A DNA stretch of 26,416 nucleotides from an uncultured Marinilabiliaceae bacterium. GTDB taxonomy: Bacteria > Bacteroidota > Bacteroidia > Bacteroidales > Marinilabiliaceae. The first letter of the stretch is position 1. Each line of letters begins with the position of its first letter. This document shows, piece after piece, positions 1 through 8,014 of this stretch. The notes beneath the pieces were generated by a model. It was not told the DNA's origin, did not search any database, and saw only the letters and a list, made by a program, of their open reading frames with translations. The stretch covers positions 1 through 26,416 of the forward strand of contig CAJONN010000022.1 of assembly GCA_905235955.1 (NCBI GenBank), written 5' to 3'. Both the position numbers and the translations under genes were made by a program.

Positions 1-144
1 TATCGTAGCGAAGCGCCCGAAACGATTTTCTGTTTGAGCGAAGCGAGTTAAAATCGTTTAGCGGAGCGAAGATAATTTTTAGCGGAGTGGCAACAGCGAT
101 GAGTTCTTTTTGTTACTTTTTCTTGCGGAAAGAAAAAGTAAAAG
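1..144. repeat. Intergenic repeat block with two hairpins
   Basis: Non-coding stretch before pssA. The unit AGCGAAGCG occurs at 7-15 and 37-45, with variants (GCGGAGCGA, AGCGGAGTGG) at about 61-90. A perfect 10-bp inverted repeat, AAACGATTTT at 20-29 and AAAATCGTTT at 50-59, encloses the second copy in a 20-nt loop. A second hairpin has a perfect 12-bp stem, TTACTTTTTCTT at 113-124 and AAGAAAAAGTAA at 130-141, with loop GCGGA. From memory, similar GCGAAGC-rich blocks and TTTTTCTT-GCGG-AAGAAAAA hairpins recur between genes in Bacteroidota genomes, so this is probably a dispersed repeat rather than a gene. The element may begin before the window. No mobility gene or target duplication is visible. 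Confidence 0.55.
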
Positions 145-192
145 ACTAATGAAAAAGCCGTGTTTGGAAATATGTTTGCAGTACATTTCTAC

Positions 193-223
193 TTGCGAAA
201 CTTAAGTTAATTATCTATCTTTG
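193..223 (+). promoter_or_regulatory. Bacteroidota-type promoter for pssA
   Basis: The -7 element TATCTTTG lies at 216-223 and a TTG that can serve as the -33 element lies at 193-195, a 20-bp spacer. This fits the TTTG/TAnnTTTG pattern of the Bacteroidota primary sigma factor. Transcription would start near 230, leaving a leader of about 30 nt before the pssA start. Confidence 0.6.
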
Positions 224-262
224 CCGTATAAATCAAAAAGTATAGATACTGTTGCGTAAAAA

Positions 263-985
263 ATGGAAATAAAAAGACATATCCCCAACACTATTACTTC
301 ACTCAATCTCTTTTGTGGCATAATGGCTGTAGTATGTGCAGTCAGCGGATTGCTATTTGAGGCTGCTATGCTGATATTTGCAGGTGCCATCTTCGACTTC
401 TTCGATGGTTTTGTTGCTCGCTTGCTTGGCGTTAGTAGCCCTATCGGCAAAGAGCTCGACTCACTTGCTGATGTTGTTTCGTTTGGTATCGCACCAGCTG
501 CCATATACTCTACCTATATGAAGTATTTGGTTAGTAACGACTGGTATATCAATATTTATCATTTGTCGCCAACTCAATTGTTTTGGGTAGTGTCGCCATT
601 TGTGCTTGGCGTTTTTGCCGCATTGCGATTGGCAAAGTTTAACCTCGATGAGCGTCAAACTGAAAACTTCTTGGGTCTCACCACTACAGCTACAGGGCTC
701 TTTACCGCCTCGCTGATATGTTTTATAACAGAACATCTGTCGCTCTTCCATTGGCTTCGCCCTTGGATGCTGATAACTATGATATTTATCTTCTGCGTGT
801 TGCTCGTGAGCGAAGTGCCGATGTTCTCGCTCAAAGTCAAACACCTTACGTGGCAAGGCAACGAACTACGTTTTGCCCTCATAGCAATAGCCATAGTGTC
901 AGTAGCTCTGTTGGGTTTTGGCGGAATTGCGCTCACTATACTTATATATATATTGTTTTCGCTTGCTAAATATGTAATCAGTTAG
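263..985 (+). CDS. pssA: CDP-diacylglycerol--serine O-phosphatidyltransferase
   Basis: Integral membrane enzyme that condenses CDP-diacylglycerol with L-serine to give phosphatidylserine and CMP, the committed step toward phosphatidylethanolamine. The 240-residue product carries the complete CDP-alcohol phosphatidyltransferase signature: D45-x2-D48-G49-x2-A52-R53-x8-G62-x3-D66-x3-D70, the Mg2+ and CDP binding site. The rest is dominated by hydrophobic segments (about 11-42, 105-125, 140-160, 170-190, 205-235), as expected for a multi-pass protein. The start at 263 follows the promoter by about 40 nt and gives the short N-terminus typical of the family. The next gene starts 4 nt after the stop, so the two are probably co-transcribed. 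The motif fits other CDP-alcohol transferases, but the overall length and the N-terminal 'IPN.IT..NL.CG' pattern favour PssA. Confidence 0.88.
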   Translation: MEIKRHIPNTITSLNLFCGIMAVVCAVSGLLFEAAMLIFAGAIFDFFDGFVARLLGVSSPIGKELDSLADVVSFGIAPAAIYSTYMKYLVSNDWYINIYHLSPTQLFWVVSPFVLGVFAALRLAKFNLDERQTENFLGLTTTATGLFTASLICFITEHLSLFHWLRPWMLITMIFIFCVLLVSEVPMFSLKVKHLTWQGNELRFALIAIAIVSVALLGFGGIALTILIYILFSLAKYVIS

Positions 986-989
986 CATA

Positions 990-2621
990 ATGAAAAAAAG
1001 GTGGTATGCCATAGGTGCAGCAGTTTTATTAGCAATAACTGCAGCGGTTGTTGGGTGGCTCAATATCAATAGGCACTACAACGATAACAATCCGCTATGC
1101 CACATACCATCGTCGGCAGCCATAGTACTGAAGATAAATGGCATCAATGCCTATAAGCAAACAGTTGCAACAACCGAATACAGTAGCTACTATAGCAATC
1201 TCTTTTTTGCCGATGTTGTTTCATCGGTTATCAACAACGCCATTACTGCTATAGACTCTATAGCACGTAGCGAATATATCTACAACCGCACCGTATATAT
1301 ATCATATCATGCTCAGCCCACTGACACTGTGGGTAAAACGCTCTTAGTCTTTCCGCTCGAAAACTATCTTGATGGCACAACCATAATAGATGCTGTAGAA
1401 CAAGCTGCAGCACTTAGCACCACACGTCTTTCGCTCGATGGGCACAATGTACTCTCAGCTGACCTGCACTCTCTGCATTTCTACCTTACAATAAATAATG
1501 AATGCCTCTTTGCTACCGATGATGCTGAATTGCTCCGAAGCGTATTGCTCAAAAATCAGCCCGTCCTTGCCGACGACCAGTGCTTTGGTACCCTCGAGCG
1601 TACAACATCGCCTTCGGTGCCACTATCAGTATTTGTCAATGTAGCCTCAATGGATAGCCTTGCTATATTTGACCCAATCACTCGCACTATGTCAGCATGG
1701 GGCAATTGGCTCGAACTTGATATGGACATCTCTTCGCAAATGATAAATGCCAATGGCTTTCTGATATCTGGTAAGCCAACCATATTTACCGTCATGGCGC
1801 AACATAAGCCATCAGCCTTTGGCATTGACAATATGATACCTTCAAGTGCACAATTGTTCTATGCGGTTGCTGCAAGTAAGCGTGGCTCTGCCGATGAACA
1901 ATATGTGCATCAGCTACAGATAGATGGTAGGTGGGATGGCTATCAGCGTCAGTGTCTTGATGTGAAAAATGCAGTAGGCATTGATGTTGAGAGTGAGATG
2001 GCAAAGGTATTTGAGGGCGAAATGGCATTGTTTGCCTTCAATGAGTCGATAGGTAAAGATGGCGAAGTATGTTTGGTAGTCAATGAAAAAAATGGCACCA
2101 TATCGCAAGGCGAACTCAATAATATTATAAGTAAGCTACGCAACAAACCTGCGCCACAAGAGGCTGACGTAGTGTCGCCCATTCCATCAATATCAATACC
2201 TATCTACGAAGCCTTTCCTGATACAGCCAATATGTTTTTCCTTACCGATATATATGGCTATGTTCCACACAAATATTATCTGCGCTACGAAAATACTCTT
2301 ATGTTTGCCGATACACTTAGTGTGCTGAAGCAAACACTCACAGAGCGCTTGCAGAATCGAACCTATGCTAACGACGCCAATTTTAGATCGTTTCGCAACA
2401 ACTTTTCGTCAGAAAATATCTCATTTATCTATTGTAGCAGCAAAGCTATGCGCAGCATTACTGCCAATATCGATACAACTACATCAGTTGACTATCTCAA
2501 TGCCATATCTGACTTCTATGGCTTTGGTATGCAATTGTCAAACCTAAGCGACTTGCCATACCTCACAGCCAGTGCACTCTATGAACCCAATAAGAGCAAT
2601 GTTCTTGGCAATGCCAAATAG
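990..2621 (+). CDS. Membrane-anchored protein of unknown function (DUF3352-like), N-terminal part of a probably frameshifted gene
   Basis: The 543-residue product starts with a positively charged end and one hydrophobic segment (about 7-24), an uncleaved anchor or signal, so most of it should lie in the periplasm. The following region (IPSSAAIVLKI near residue 40, then alternating strands and helices) resembles what I remember of Bacteroidales DUF3352 proteins, whose function is unknown. The frame ends at a TAG in GCC-AAA-TAG. One additional A there would read A-K-I-D-T-V-I-V-G-Q-P-W and join directly to the next reading frame, so this is probably the first two thirds of a protein of about 880 residues. 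It sits 4 nt after pssA and is probably in the same transcript. Family assignment is tentative; the frameshift is inferred from the two frames. Confidence 0.6.
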   Translation: MKKRWYAIGAAVLLAITAAVVGWLNINRHYNDNNPLCHIPSSAAIVLKINGINAYKQTVATTEYSSYYSNLFFADVVSSVINNAITAIDSIARSEYIYNRTVYISYHAQPTDTVGKTLLVFPLENYLDGTTIIDAVEQAAALSTTRLSLDGHNVLSADLHSLHFYLTINNECLFATDDAELLRSVLLKNQPVLADDQCFGTLERTTSPSVPLSVFVNVASMDSLAIFDPITRTMSAWGNWLELDMDISSQMINANGFLISGKPTIFTVMAQHKPSAFGIDNMIPSSAQLFYAVAASKRGSADEQYVHQLQIDGRWDGYQRQCLDVKNAVGIDVESEMAKVFEGEMALFAFNESIGKDGEVCLVVNEKNGTISQGELNNIISKLRNKPAPQEADVVSPIPSISIPIYEAFPDTANMFFLTDIYGYVPHKYYLRYENTLMFADTLSVLKQTLTERLQNRTYANDANFRSFRNNFSSENISFIYCSSKAMRSITANIDTTTSVDYLNAISDFYGFGMQLSNLSDLPYLTASALYEPNKSNVLGNAK

Positions 2622-2650
2622 ATACTGTCATTGTTGGACAACCTTGGGCT

Positions 2651-3643
2651 GTGATAAATCATAATACAAGAGAAACAGAATATTTGGTGCAAGATGCCAA
2701 TAATAAGATACACCTTATTAATTCTGCCGGACTTGTTTTGTGGAGTCGGAAGATAGATGGACGCATACTCGGCAATGTAACACAAATAGACTATTATTGC
2801 AATGGCAAACTGCAATATCTGTTTGCAACGCCAGAATCGGTGCATCTGATTGATCGCAATGGCAACGATACCGCCCACTTCCCCATACACCTCAAGCATT
2901 CTGCTACTGGTGGTGTTACATATCTCGACTATGGCAATCCGCAAGAATTCCGACTTTTTGTGCCATGTGACAATAAGCAAACTATGCTCTTCGACAAAAA
3001 TTGTAAACCCGTTGAAGGTTGGGAAATGAAACCAACTGAAGGCAAAGTGAGCAAACACATCGACCACTGGGTAACCAATGGCAAAGACTACCTCATTCAC
3101 TCTGACGATTACAAAACCTACATCACCGACCGACGTGGCAACGAACGTTTGCCTATAAAACCATTAGCAGCCAATAGCCAAAGCAAAACATATTTGGTAC
3201 GAGCCAATACGCCACAGTCAGCCTTCGTTACCTCAACAGCCAACGGCGAACTCGCAACCATCGACGTAGCCTCAGCCACAGTTAGCTACACACACATCGA
3301 TAGCATTAGCGATGTGTCGCATCATACAATGCTCAAATCAGCCTCTAACGATACACTTATTTTTGTTGACAAAGGTCACATCATCATTACCGACGACTAT
3401 GGCAAAGTGAAAAACATTCGTTTGCTCAAACTCAGTAGTGCCGACATGATAAACTTAGTGTGCAACAATATGATAGCTATTTGGGATAAAACTGATCAGT
3501 TGGCATATCTTTTTACTTCAAATGGCGACTTAGTTGCCGGTTTTCCAACTCCTGCCAAAGGACGTTTTGTAGTTACCAAGCAAGGTGGCACTATTCATTT
3601 AGTTGTTGCTGATGGTAATATCTTGACAGACTATCTCAAATAG
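2651..3643 (+). CDS. Beta-propeller-like C-terminal part of the preceding frameshifted gene
   Basis: 330 codons if read from the GTG at 2651, but that codon is unlikely to be a true start. The frame is open upstream to 2594, overlapping the end of the previous gene, and encodes IDTVIVGQPWAVINHN in continuity with it. It has no signal peptide and no good ribosome binding site. It contains repeated blade-like motifs of hydrophobic strand, then N/R-G, then hydrophobic-x-proline: LINSAGLVLW (about residue 22), LIDRNGNDTAHFPI (65), LFDKNCKPVEGW (113), ITDRRGNERLPI (155), ITDDYGKVKNI (245) and LFTSNGDLVAGFPTP (about 288). This suggests a WD40/PQQ-like propeller located in the periplasm when fused to the anchor. 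If the frameshift is real, this part would not be made or exported efficiently. Function unknown. Confidence 0.55.
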   Translation: MINHNTRETEYLVQDANNKIHLINSAGLVLWSRKIDGRILGNVTQIDYYCNGKLQYLFATPESVHLIDRNGNDTAHFPIHLKHSATGGVTYLDYGNPQEFRLFVPCDNKQTMLFDKNCKPVEGWEMKPTEGKVSKHIDHWVTNGKDYLIHSDDYKTYITDRRGNERLPIKPLAANSQSKTYLVRANTPQSAFVTSTANGELATIDVASATVSYTHIDSISDVSHHTMLKSASNDTLIFVDKGHIIITDDYGKVKNIRLLKLSSADMINLVCNNMIAIWDKTDQLAYLFTSNGDLVAGFPTPAKGRFVVTKQGGTIHLVVADGNILTDYLK

Positions 3644-3704
3644 AGTTTGTAGATATTATTATTCTCAAAAAGAACGTTAAAAATAAAATCAGATAGCGTA
3701 ACTG

Positions 3705-3736
3705 TTTGTTTATTAGATAATAAATAACTATCTTTG
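3705..3736 (+). promoter_or_regulatory. Promoter of the str cluster (rpsL-rpsG-fusA)
   Basis: A complete Bacteroidota promoter: TTTG at 3705-3708, a 20-bp spacer, and TATCTTTG at 3729-3736. The predicted start, near 3742, leaves a leader of about 90 nt before rpsL, long for this otherwise compact cluster and able to fold (see the leader entry). Confidence 0.75.
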
Positions 3737-3746
3737 CGCGATAAAA

Positions 3747-3800
3747 ATCGTATAGACTATGGTTATTAAACTATATATTTGATAATCAATAAGATACGAT
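3747..3800 (+). promoter_or_regulatory. Structured rpsL mRNA leader, candidate ribosomal-protein control element
   Basis: The leader can fold into a two-part helix. The outer stem pairs ATCGTAT (3747-3753) with ATACGAT (3794-3800), 7 bp and perfect. The inner stem pairs GGTTATTAAA (3761-3770) with TTTGATAATC (3778-3787), 10 bp including two G-U pairs, with loop CTATATA. An internal loop of 7 and 6 nt separates them. It begins about 5 nt after the predicted transcript start and ends about 30 nt before the ATG. Position and shape suit an autoregulatory site for a str-cluster protein (S7 plays this role in E. coli, at a different place), but binding is inference only. Confidence 0.45.
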
Positions 3801-3831
3801 AAGTTAAAATTTATACATTTCAAAAACAATT

Positions 3832-4227
3832 ATGCCTACAATTCAGCAATTAGTGCGCAAGGGTCGCATTAAGCTTGAGGATAAGAGCAAATCGCCAGCT
3901 CTTGCAGCATGTCCTCAAAAGCGTGGTGTTTGTGTGCGTGTGTATACAACCACCCCTAAGAAGCCTAACTCAGCGATGAGAAAGGTAGCTCGTGTACGTT
4001 TGACTAACGGAAAAGAAGTGAATGCTTACATTCCGGGTGAGGGTCACAACCTTCAGGAGCACTCAATCGTGCTTGTTCGTGGTGGTCGTGTAAAGGACCT
4101 TCCGGGTGTTCGTTATCACCTTGTTCGTGGTACTCTTGATGCTTCTGGAGTAGAAGGTCGCAATCAGCGTCGTTCAAAATACGGTGCTAAACGTCCAAAA
4201 GCTGGAAAAACAGCAGCTAAGAAGTAA
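3832..4227 (+). CDS. rpsL: 30S ribosomal protein S12 (uS12)
   Basis: Decoding-centre protein of the small subunit, located at the interface near helices 18 and 44 of 16S rRNA; affects decoding accuracy and streptomycin response. The 131-residue product contains the hallmark segments [10 protein letters not shown] (39-48) and [13 protein letters not shown] (84-96). Lysines 43 and 88, the usual sites of streptomycin-resistance changes, are in the wild-type state. Asp89 is the position that RimO methylthiolates in bacteria that have it. A Lys-rich tail follows residue 115. It is the first gene of the str cluster, behind its own promoter and leader. rpoB and rpoC, which precede it in many Bacteroidota, are absent here. 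Confidence 0.98.
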   Translation: MPTIQQLVRKGRIKLEDKSKSPALAACPQKRGVCVRVYTTTPKKPNSAMRKVARVRLTNGKEVNAYIPGEGHNLQEHSIVLVRGGRVKDLPGVRYHLVRGTLDASGVEGRNQRRSKYGAKRPKAGKTAAKK

Positions 4228-4344
4228 TTTAATTAGTAGTTAAATTGGCGAGTTTTGTTTGTCTGATGAATCGGTTGAGTAAATGACGTGAGTTGTTGAA
4301 GACTGAAGCAGCTGATGAAGAAAACTGATAAACAAAAAAAGAAA

Positions 4345-4821
4345 ATGAGAAAAGCAAAACCAAAGAAGAGAATAATTCTCCCAGACCCTAAATTCGGAGA
4401 TGTTCTTGTAACACAATTCGTCAACAACCTTATGGTTGACGGTAAGAAATCAATAGCGTTCGGCATCCTTTACGATGCACTTGACAATGTAGCACCTAAA
4501 GCAGAAAAAGAGGGTAAACCCGTACTTGAGTACTTCAAGAAGGCTTTGGAAAACATTACACCTTCAGTTGAGGTTAAGAGCCGTCGTGTAGGTGGTGCAA
4601 CATTCCAAGTACCAACAGAAATTCGTCCTGAACGCAAAGTTTCTTTGAGTATCAAGAATATGATTCTCTTCTCACGCAAGCGTTCTGGTCACTCAATGGC
4701 TGAGAAACTTGCAGCTGAAATTGTTGCAGCATATAACAATGAAGGTGCAGCCTTCAAGAAGAAAGAGGATATGCACAAAATGGCTGAGGCTAACCGCGCA
4801 TTCGCTCACTTCAGATTCTAA
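4345..4821 (+). CDS. rpsG: 30S ribosomal protein S7 (uS7)
   Basis: Primary binding protein for the 3' major domain of 16S rRNA; nucleates assembly of the head and lines the E-site mRNA exit. The 158-residue reading has the typical start MRKAKPKKR, then [17 protein letters not shown] and the GKKSIA segment, the central [12 protein letters not shown] motif and the C-terminal helix ending [10 protein letters not shown]. An in-frame ATG 30 nt upstream (4315) would add ten mostly Lys residues not usual in the family, so I chose 4345. The 117-nt gap after rpsL is long for this cluster. It holds a 7-bp AT hairpin (4226-4232 with 4240-4246) just after the rpsL stop; in E. coli this interval carries the S7 operator. 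fusA follows after 20 nt. Confidence 0.95.
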   Translation: MRKAKPKKRIILPDPKFGDVLVTQFVNNLMVDGKKSIAFGILYDALDNVAPKAEKEGKPVLEYFKKALENITPSVEVKSRRVGGATFQVPTEIRPERKVSLSIKNMILFSRKRSGHSMAEKLAAEIVAAYNNEGAAFKKKEDMHKMAEANRAFAHFRF

Positions 4822-4841
4822 TCATCTAAGACTTATACACT

Positions 4842-6947
4842 ATGGCAGATTTGCATTTGACCCGCAATATCGGTATCATGGCGCATATCGATGCTGGTAA
4901 AACAACAACTACAGAGCGTATCTTGTTCTACACTGGTATCACTCACAAAATAGGTGAGGTGCACGATGGTGCAGCAACCATGGACTGGATGGAGCAGGAG
5001 CAGGAGCGTGGTATCACAATTACTTCAGCTGCTGTTACTACAAACTGGAAGTACAAGGATAAAACATACAAAATTAATATCATCGATACCCCGGGTCACG
5101 TTGACTTCACCGTTGAAGTAGAACGTTCACTCCGTATCCTCGATGGCGCTGTAGCTCTCTACTGCGCAGTAGGTGGTGTACAGCCACAGTCAGAAACAGT
5201 TTGGCGTCAGGCAAGCAAATATGGCGTGCCTCGTATCTGCTTCGTAAACAAAATGGACCGTTCAGGTGCCAACTTCTACGAAGTAGTTCGCCAAATAAAA
5301 GACGTACTTCATGCCAACCCAGTACCTGTAGTTATTCCTATTGGTGCTGAAGAAACATTTGAAGGTGTTGTTGACCTTACAACAATGACCGAAATAGTTT
5401 GGTCTGATCATGCTGACCTTGGCTCAACATTTGAGCATCGTCCTATCCGCGAAAGCCTTCAGGCTGAAGCTGAAGAGTGGCGTGCAAAACTCGTTGAGGC
5501 TGTAGCAGAGTCTGACGAAGCACTCCTCGATAAATTTATGGAAGATCCAAATTCTATTACCGAGGATGAAATACTCAACGCACTTCGCGTAGCAACAATC
5601 AACCAAACAATCAACCCTGTACTCTGCGGTTCTTCATTCCGCAACAAAGGTGTTCAGCGTTTGCTCGATGCTGTAGTTTCATTCCTTCCTTCACCTATGG
5701 ACATTCCACCAGTTGAAGGTACTGATCCTAACACTGGCGACACTATTACACGTCAGCATTCAGAGAAGGAAAAACTTTCAGCTCTTGCATTTAAGATTGC
5801 AACAGACCCATTCGTAGGTCGTTTGGCATTCATTCGCGTATACTCAGGCAACCTCGAGGCAGGTACATACGTATTCAATACACGTTCAGGCAACAAAGAG
5901 CGTATCTCACGTCTCTATCAGATGAAGTCTAACACACAGATACCTAAAGATGTCATCGGAGCCGGTGATATAGGTGCTGCAGTTGGTTTCAAAGATATCA
6001 AGACTGGCGATACACTTTGTGCAGAAGACGCACCTATCGTTCTTGAATCAATGGAATTCCCTGAGCCAGTGATTGGTGTATCGGTAGAACCAAAGACTCA
6101 GAAAGATAACGAAAAGATGATTGCAGCTCTCTTGAAGCTTGCAGAAGAAGACCCAACATTCCGCTTCCACACTGATGAAGAGACAGGTCAGACAGTTATC
6201 GAAGGTATGGGCGAGCTCCACCTCGATATCATCATTGACCGTATGAAGCGTGAATTTAAGGTTGAATGTAACCAAGGTAAGCCTCAAGTATCTTACCGTG
6301 AAGCTATCAACGGCACTGTTGAACACCGTGAGGTATTCAAGAAGCAGACCGGTGGTCGTGGTAAGTTTGCTGACATCATCGTACGCATCAGCCCAGTTGA
6401 TGAAGGCAAGACAGGTCTTCAGTTCGTCAACGAAGTTAAAGGTGGTAATGTGCCTAAGGAATTCGTTCCTGCCGTTGAATCAGGTTTCAAAGATGCAATG
6501 AAGAATGGTGTATTGGCTGGTTATGAGGTAGAAAACCTCAAAGTGACCCTCCTCGATGGTTCGTTCCACCCAGTCGACTCAGATGCACTTTCATTCGAAC
6601 TTGCAGCACGTCAGGCATTCAAAGAGGCATGTGCAAAAGCTAACCCAGTGCTTCTCGAGCCTATCATGAAGGTAGAAGTTGTTACTCCAGATGAATATAT
6701 GGGTGACATCATCGGCGACCTCAACAAACGTCGTGGTCAGATTGAAGGTCAGGAACACAAAAATGGTGCTTTGATAATCAAAGCTAAGGTGCCTTTGGCA
6801 GAACTCTTCGGCTACGTAACAATTCTTCGTACAATATCATCAGGTCGTGCTACTCAGACTATGGAATTCTTTGAATATGCAGAAGTTCCTCGTCAGATAG
6901 CTAAAGAGGTATTGAAAGAAGTAAAAGGTCGTGAAGATCTTCTTTAA
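4842..6947 (+). CDS. fusA: Translation elongation factor G (EF-G)
   Basis: GTPase that drives tRNA-mRNA translocation and, with RRF, recycles ribosomes. The 701-residue product has all G motifs: P-loop AHIDAGKTT (14-22), switch I ending in RGITI (56-60), DTPGHVDF (82-89) and NKMD (136-139). Domains II to V follow: domain II around 310-400 ([20 protein letters not shown]), domain III with GMGELHLD, domain IV with GGRGKFADI and GGNVPKEF, and domain V near the C-terminus with RRGQIEG. Length and position after rpsG match the housekeeping EF-G, not the divergent EF-G2 paralogue some Bacteroidales also carry. No tuf follows it, unlike in E. coli. A strong hairpin separates it from rpsJ. Confidence 0.97.
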   Translation: MADLHLTRNIGIMAHIDAGKTTTTERILFYTGITHKIGEVHDGAATMDWMEQEQERGITITSAAVTTNWKYKDKTYKINIIDTPGHVDFTVEVERSLRILDGAVALYCAVGGVQPQSETVWRQASKYGVPRICFVNKMDRSGANFYEVVRQIKDVLHANPVPVVIPIGAEETFEGVVDLTTMTEIVWSDHADLGSTFEHRPIRESLQAEAEEWRAKLVEAVAESDEALLDKFMEDPNSITEDEILNALRVATINQTINPVLCGSSFRNKGVQRLLDAVVSFLPSPMDIPPVEGTDPNTGDTITRQHSEKEKLSALAFKIATDPFVGRLAFIRVYSGNLEAGTYVFNTRSGNKERISRLYQMKSNTQIPKDVIGAGDIGAAVGFKDIKTGDTLCAEDAPIVLESMEFPEPVIGVSVEPKTQKDNEKMIAALLKLAEEDPTFRFHTDEETGQTVIEGMGELHLDIIIDRMKREFKVECNQGKPQVSYREAINGTVEHREVFKKQTGGRGKFADIIVRISPVDEGKTGLQFVNEVKGGNVPKEFVPAVESGFKDAMKNGVLAGYEVENLKVTLLDGSFHPVDSDALSFELAARQAFKEACAKANPVLLEPIMKVEVVTPDEYMGDIIGDLNKRRGQIEGQEHKNGALIIKAKVPLAELFGYVTILRTISSGRATQTMEFFEYAEVPRQIAKEVLKEVKGREDLL

Positions 6948-6960
6948 TAACTGAAAAAAA

Positions 6961-6996
6961 GGTAACGGGTTAGCGAATGACTCTTAACCCGTTACC
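6961..6996 (+). promoter_or_regulatory. Perfect 12-bp hairpin between fusA and rpsJ (attenuator, processing site or partial terminator)
   Basis: GGTAACGGGTTA (6961-6972) pairs with TAACCCGTTACC (6985-6996) around a 12-nt loop. Seven A residues precede it (6954-6960), but only ATTTATT follows, not a run of T, so it is a poor intrinsic terminator in the forward direction. No TAnnTTTG promoter lies in the 31 nt left before rpsJ, so the S10-spc genes probably depend on transcription passing through it. It may set the ratio between the str and S10 parts, or protect RNA ends. Confidence 0.55.
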
Positions 6997-7027
6997 ATTT
7001 ATTAATAAGTATAATTAAAAAATAAAA

Positions 7028-7333
7028 ATGAGTCAGAAAATTAGAATTAAGCTTAAGTCTTATGACCACAACTTGGTTGACAAGTCAGCTGAGAAGATTG
7101 TAAAGACAGTGAAGAGCACAGGCGCAGTAGTTAGTGGCCCTATTCCTCTCCCAACTAACAAGCGCATCTTCACCATTTTGCGTTCAACATTCGTTAATAA
7201 GAAGTCACGTGAGCAGTTCCAACTCTCATCGTTCAAACGTCTTATTGACATCTACAGTTCAACATCAAAGACAATCGACGCTCTTATGAAACTCGAATTG
7301 CCAAGCGGTGTAGAAGTAGAGATCAAAGTGTAG
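7028..7333 (+). CDS. rpsJ: 30S ribosomal protein S10 (uS10)
   Basis: Small-subunit head protein that also acts as NusE in antitermination complexes with NusB. The 101-residue product starts [20 protein letters not shown] and has the conserved ribosome-binding loop GPIPLPTNK (residues 38-46) and RFTILRS-like strand, then KKSREQF. Length is standard. It opens the S10-spc gene series; 63 nt separate it from rplC. That gap contains only a small CTTTG-ATAC-CAAAG hairpin (near 7336-7349). Confidence 0.97.
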   Translation: MSQKIRIKLKSYDHNLVDKSAEKIVKTVKSTGAVVSGPIPLPTNKRIFTILRSTFVNKKSREQFQLSSFKRLIDIYSSTSKTIDALMKLELPSGVEVEIKV

Positions 7334-7396
7334 TTCTTTGATACCAAAGTTGAAGGTTGTAAAGAAAGAACAATTCAAATTTTAAAAATTAAAGTA

Positions 7397-8014
7397 ATGC
7401 CAGGATTAATTGGAAAAAAAATCGGAATGACATCCGTTTTCAGTGCCGAGGGTAAGAGCATACCATGCACTGTTATCGAAGCTGGCCCATGCCATGTTAC
7501 GCAGATAAAGACTGTGGAAACCGATGGCTACGAAGCAATTCAGCTCGCATTTGACGAGAAGAAAGAGAAGAACACTACTGCTCCTTTGGTAGGTCACTTC
7601 AAGAAGGCAGGTGTAGCACCTGCTCGCAAATTGGTCGAATTCTCTGGTTTCGACAAAGAACTGAACCTTGGCGATGTTGTTGATGTAAACCTCATCGAAG
7701 AAGATTCGTTTGTTGACATTGTAGGCATCTCTAAAGGCAAGGGCTTTCAGGGTGTAGTTGGTCGTCATGGTTTTGGCGGTGTAGGTTGCCAAACTCATGG
7801 TCAGCACAACCGTTTGAGAGCACCAGGTTCAGTAGGTGCATCGTCTTATCCATCACGTGTGTTCAAGGGCATGAGAATGGCCGGACGTACTGGTGGCGAC
7901 CGTGTTAAGGTTGAAAACCTGAGAGTTATTAAAGTCATTCCTGAGAGCAACATTCTTGTAGTAAAGGGTTCTGTTCCGGGATGCAAGGGTTCATATTTAA
8001 TTATTGAGAAATAA
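7397..8014 (+). CDS. rplC: 50S ribosomal protein L3 (uL3)
   Basis: Early-assembly protein of the large subunit; its extended loop reaches toward the peptidyl transferase centre. The 205-residue product shows the N-terminal [13 protein letters not shown] strand, the [14 protein letters not shown] segment (about 114-127), and the basic loop [10 protein letters not shown]...[16 protein letters not shown] (about 142-172). In this lineage the loop has R-T-G-G in place of the Q-M-G found in E. coli. The stop TAA overlaps the rplD ATG by one base (TAATG), indicating translational coupling with L4. Confidence 0.97.
   Translation: MPGLIGKKIGMTSVFSAEGKSIPCTVIEAGPCHVTQIKTVETDGYEAIQLAFDEKKEKNTTAPLVGHFKKAGVAPARKLVEFSGFDKELNLGDVVDVNLIEEDSFVDIVGISKGKGFQGVVGRHGFGGVGCQTHGQHNRLRAPGSVGASSYPSRVFKGMRMAGRTGGDRVKVENLRVIKVIPESNILVVKGSVPGCKGSYLIIEK

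Noticed and set aside
1..90. CRISPR-like or tandem repeat array from the AGCGAAGCG units
   Set aside because: Units are about 9 nt, unevenly spaced and degenerate, with no spacer pattern and no cas genes.
2610..2625. Programmed -1 ribosomal frameshifting to join 990-2621 with 2651-3643
   Set aside because: The site GCC-AAA-TAG is not a canonical X-XXY-YYZ slippery heptamer and tRNA re-pairing in the -1 frame would mismatch; a one-base indel is simpler.
2579..3100. Long open frame on the minus strand opposite the propeller-like region
   Set aside because: No promoter or start signal, no recognisable domain, and it lies opposite a coding frame; it is a shadow. The same holds for the minus-strand frame at 11289-11753 opposite rplP.
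4315..4344. Upstream start for rpsG adding [10 protein letters not shown]
   Set aside because: The family begins at MRKAKP or close to it; the extension is not seen in S7 proteins I know.
6961..7000. Ordinary intrinsic terminator after fusA
   Set aside because: No T run follows the stem and no promoter is available for rpsJ, so full termination would silence the S10-spc genes.
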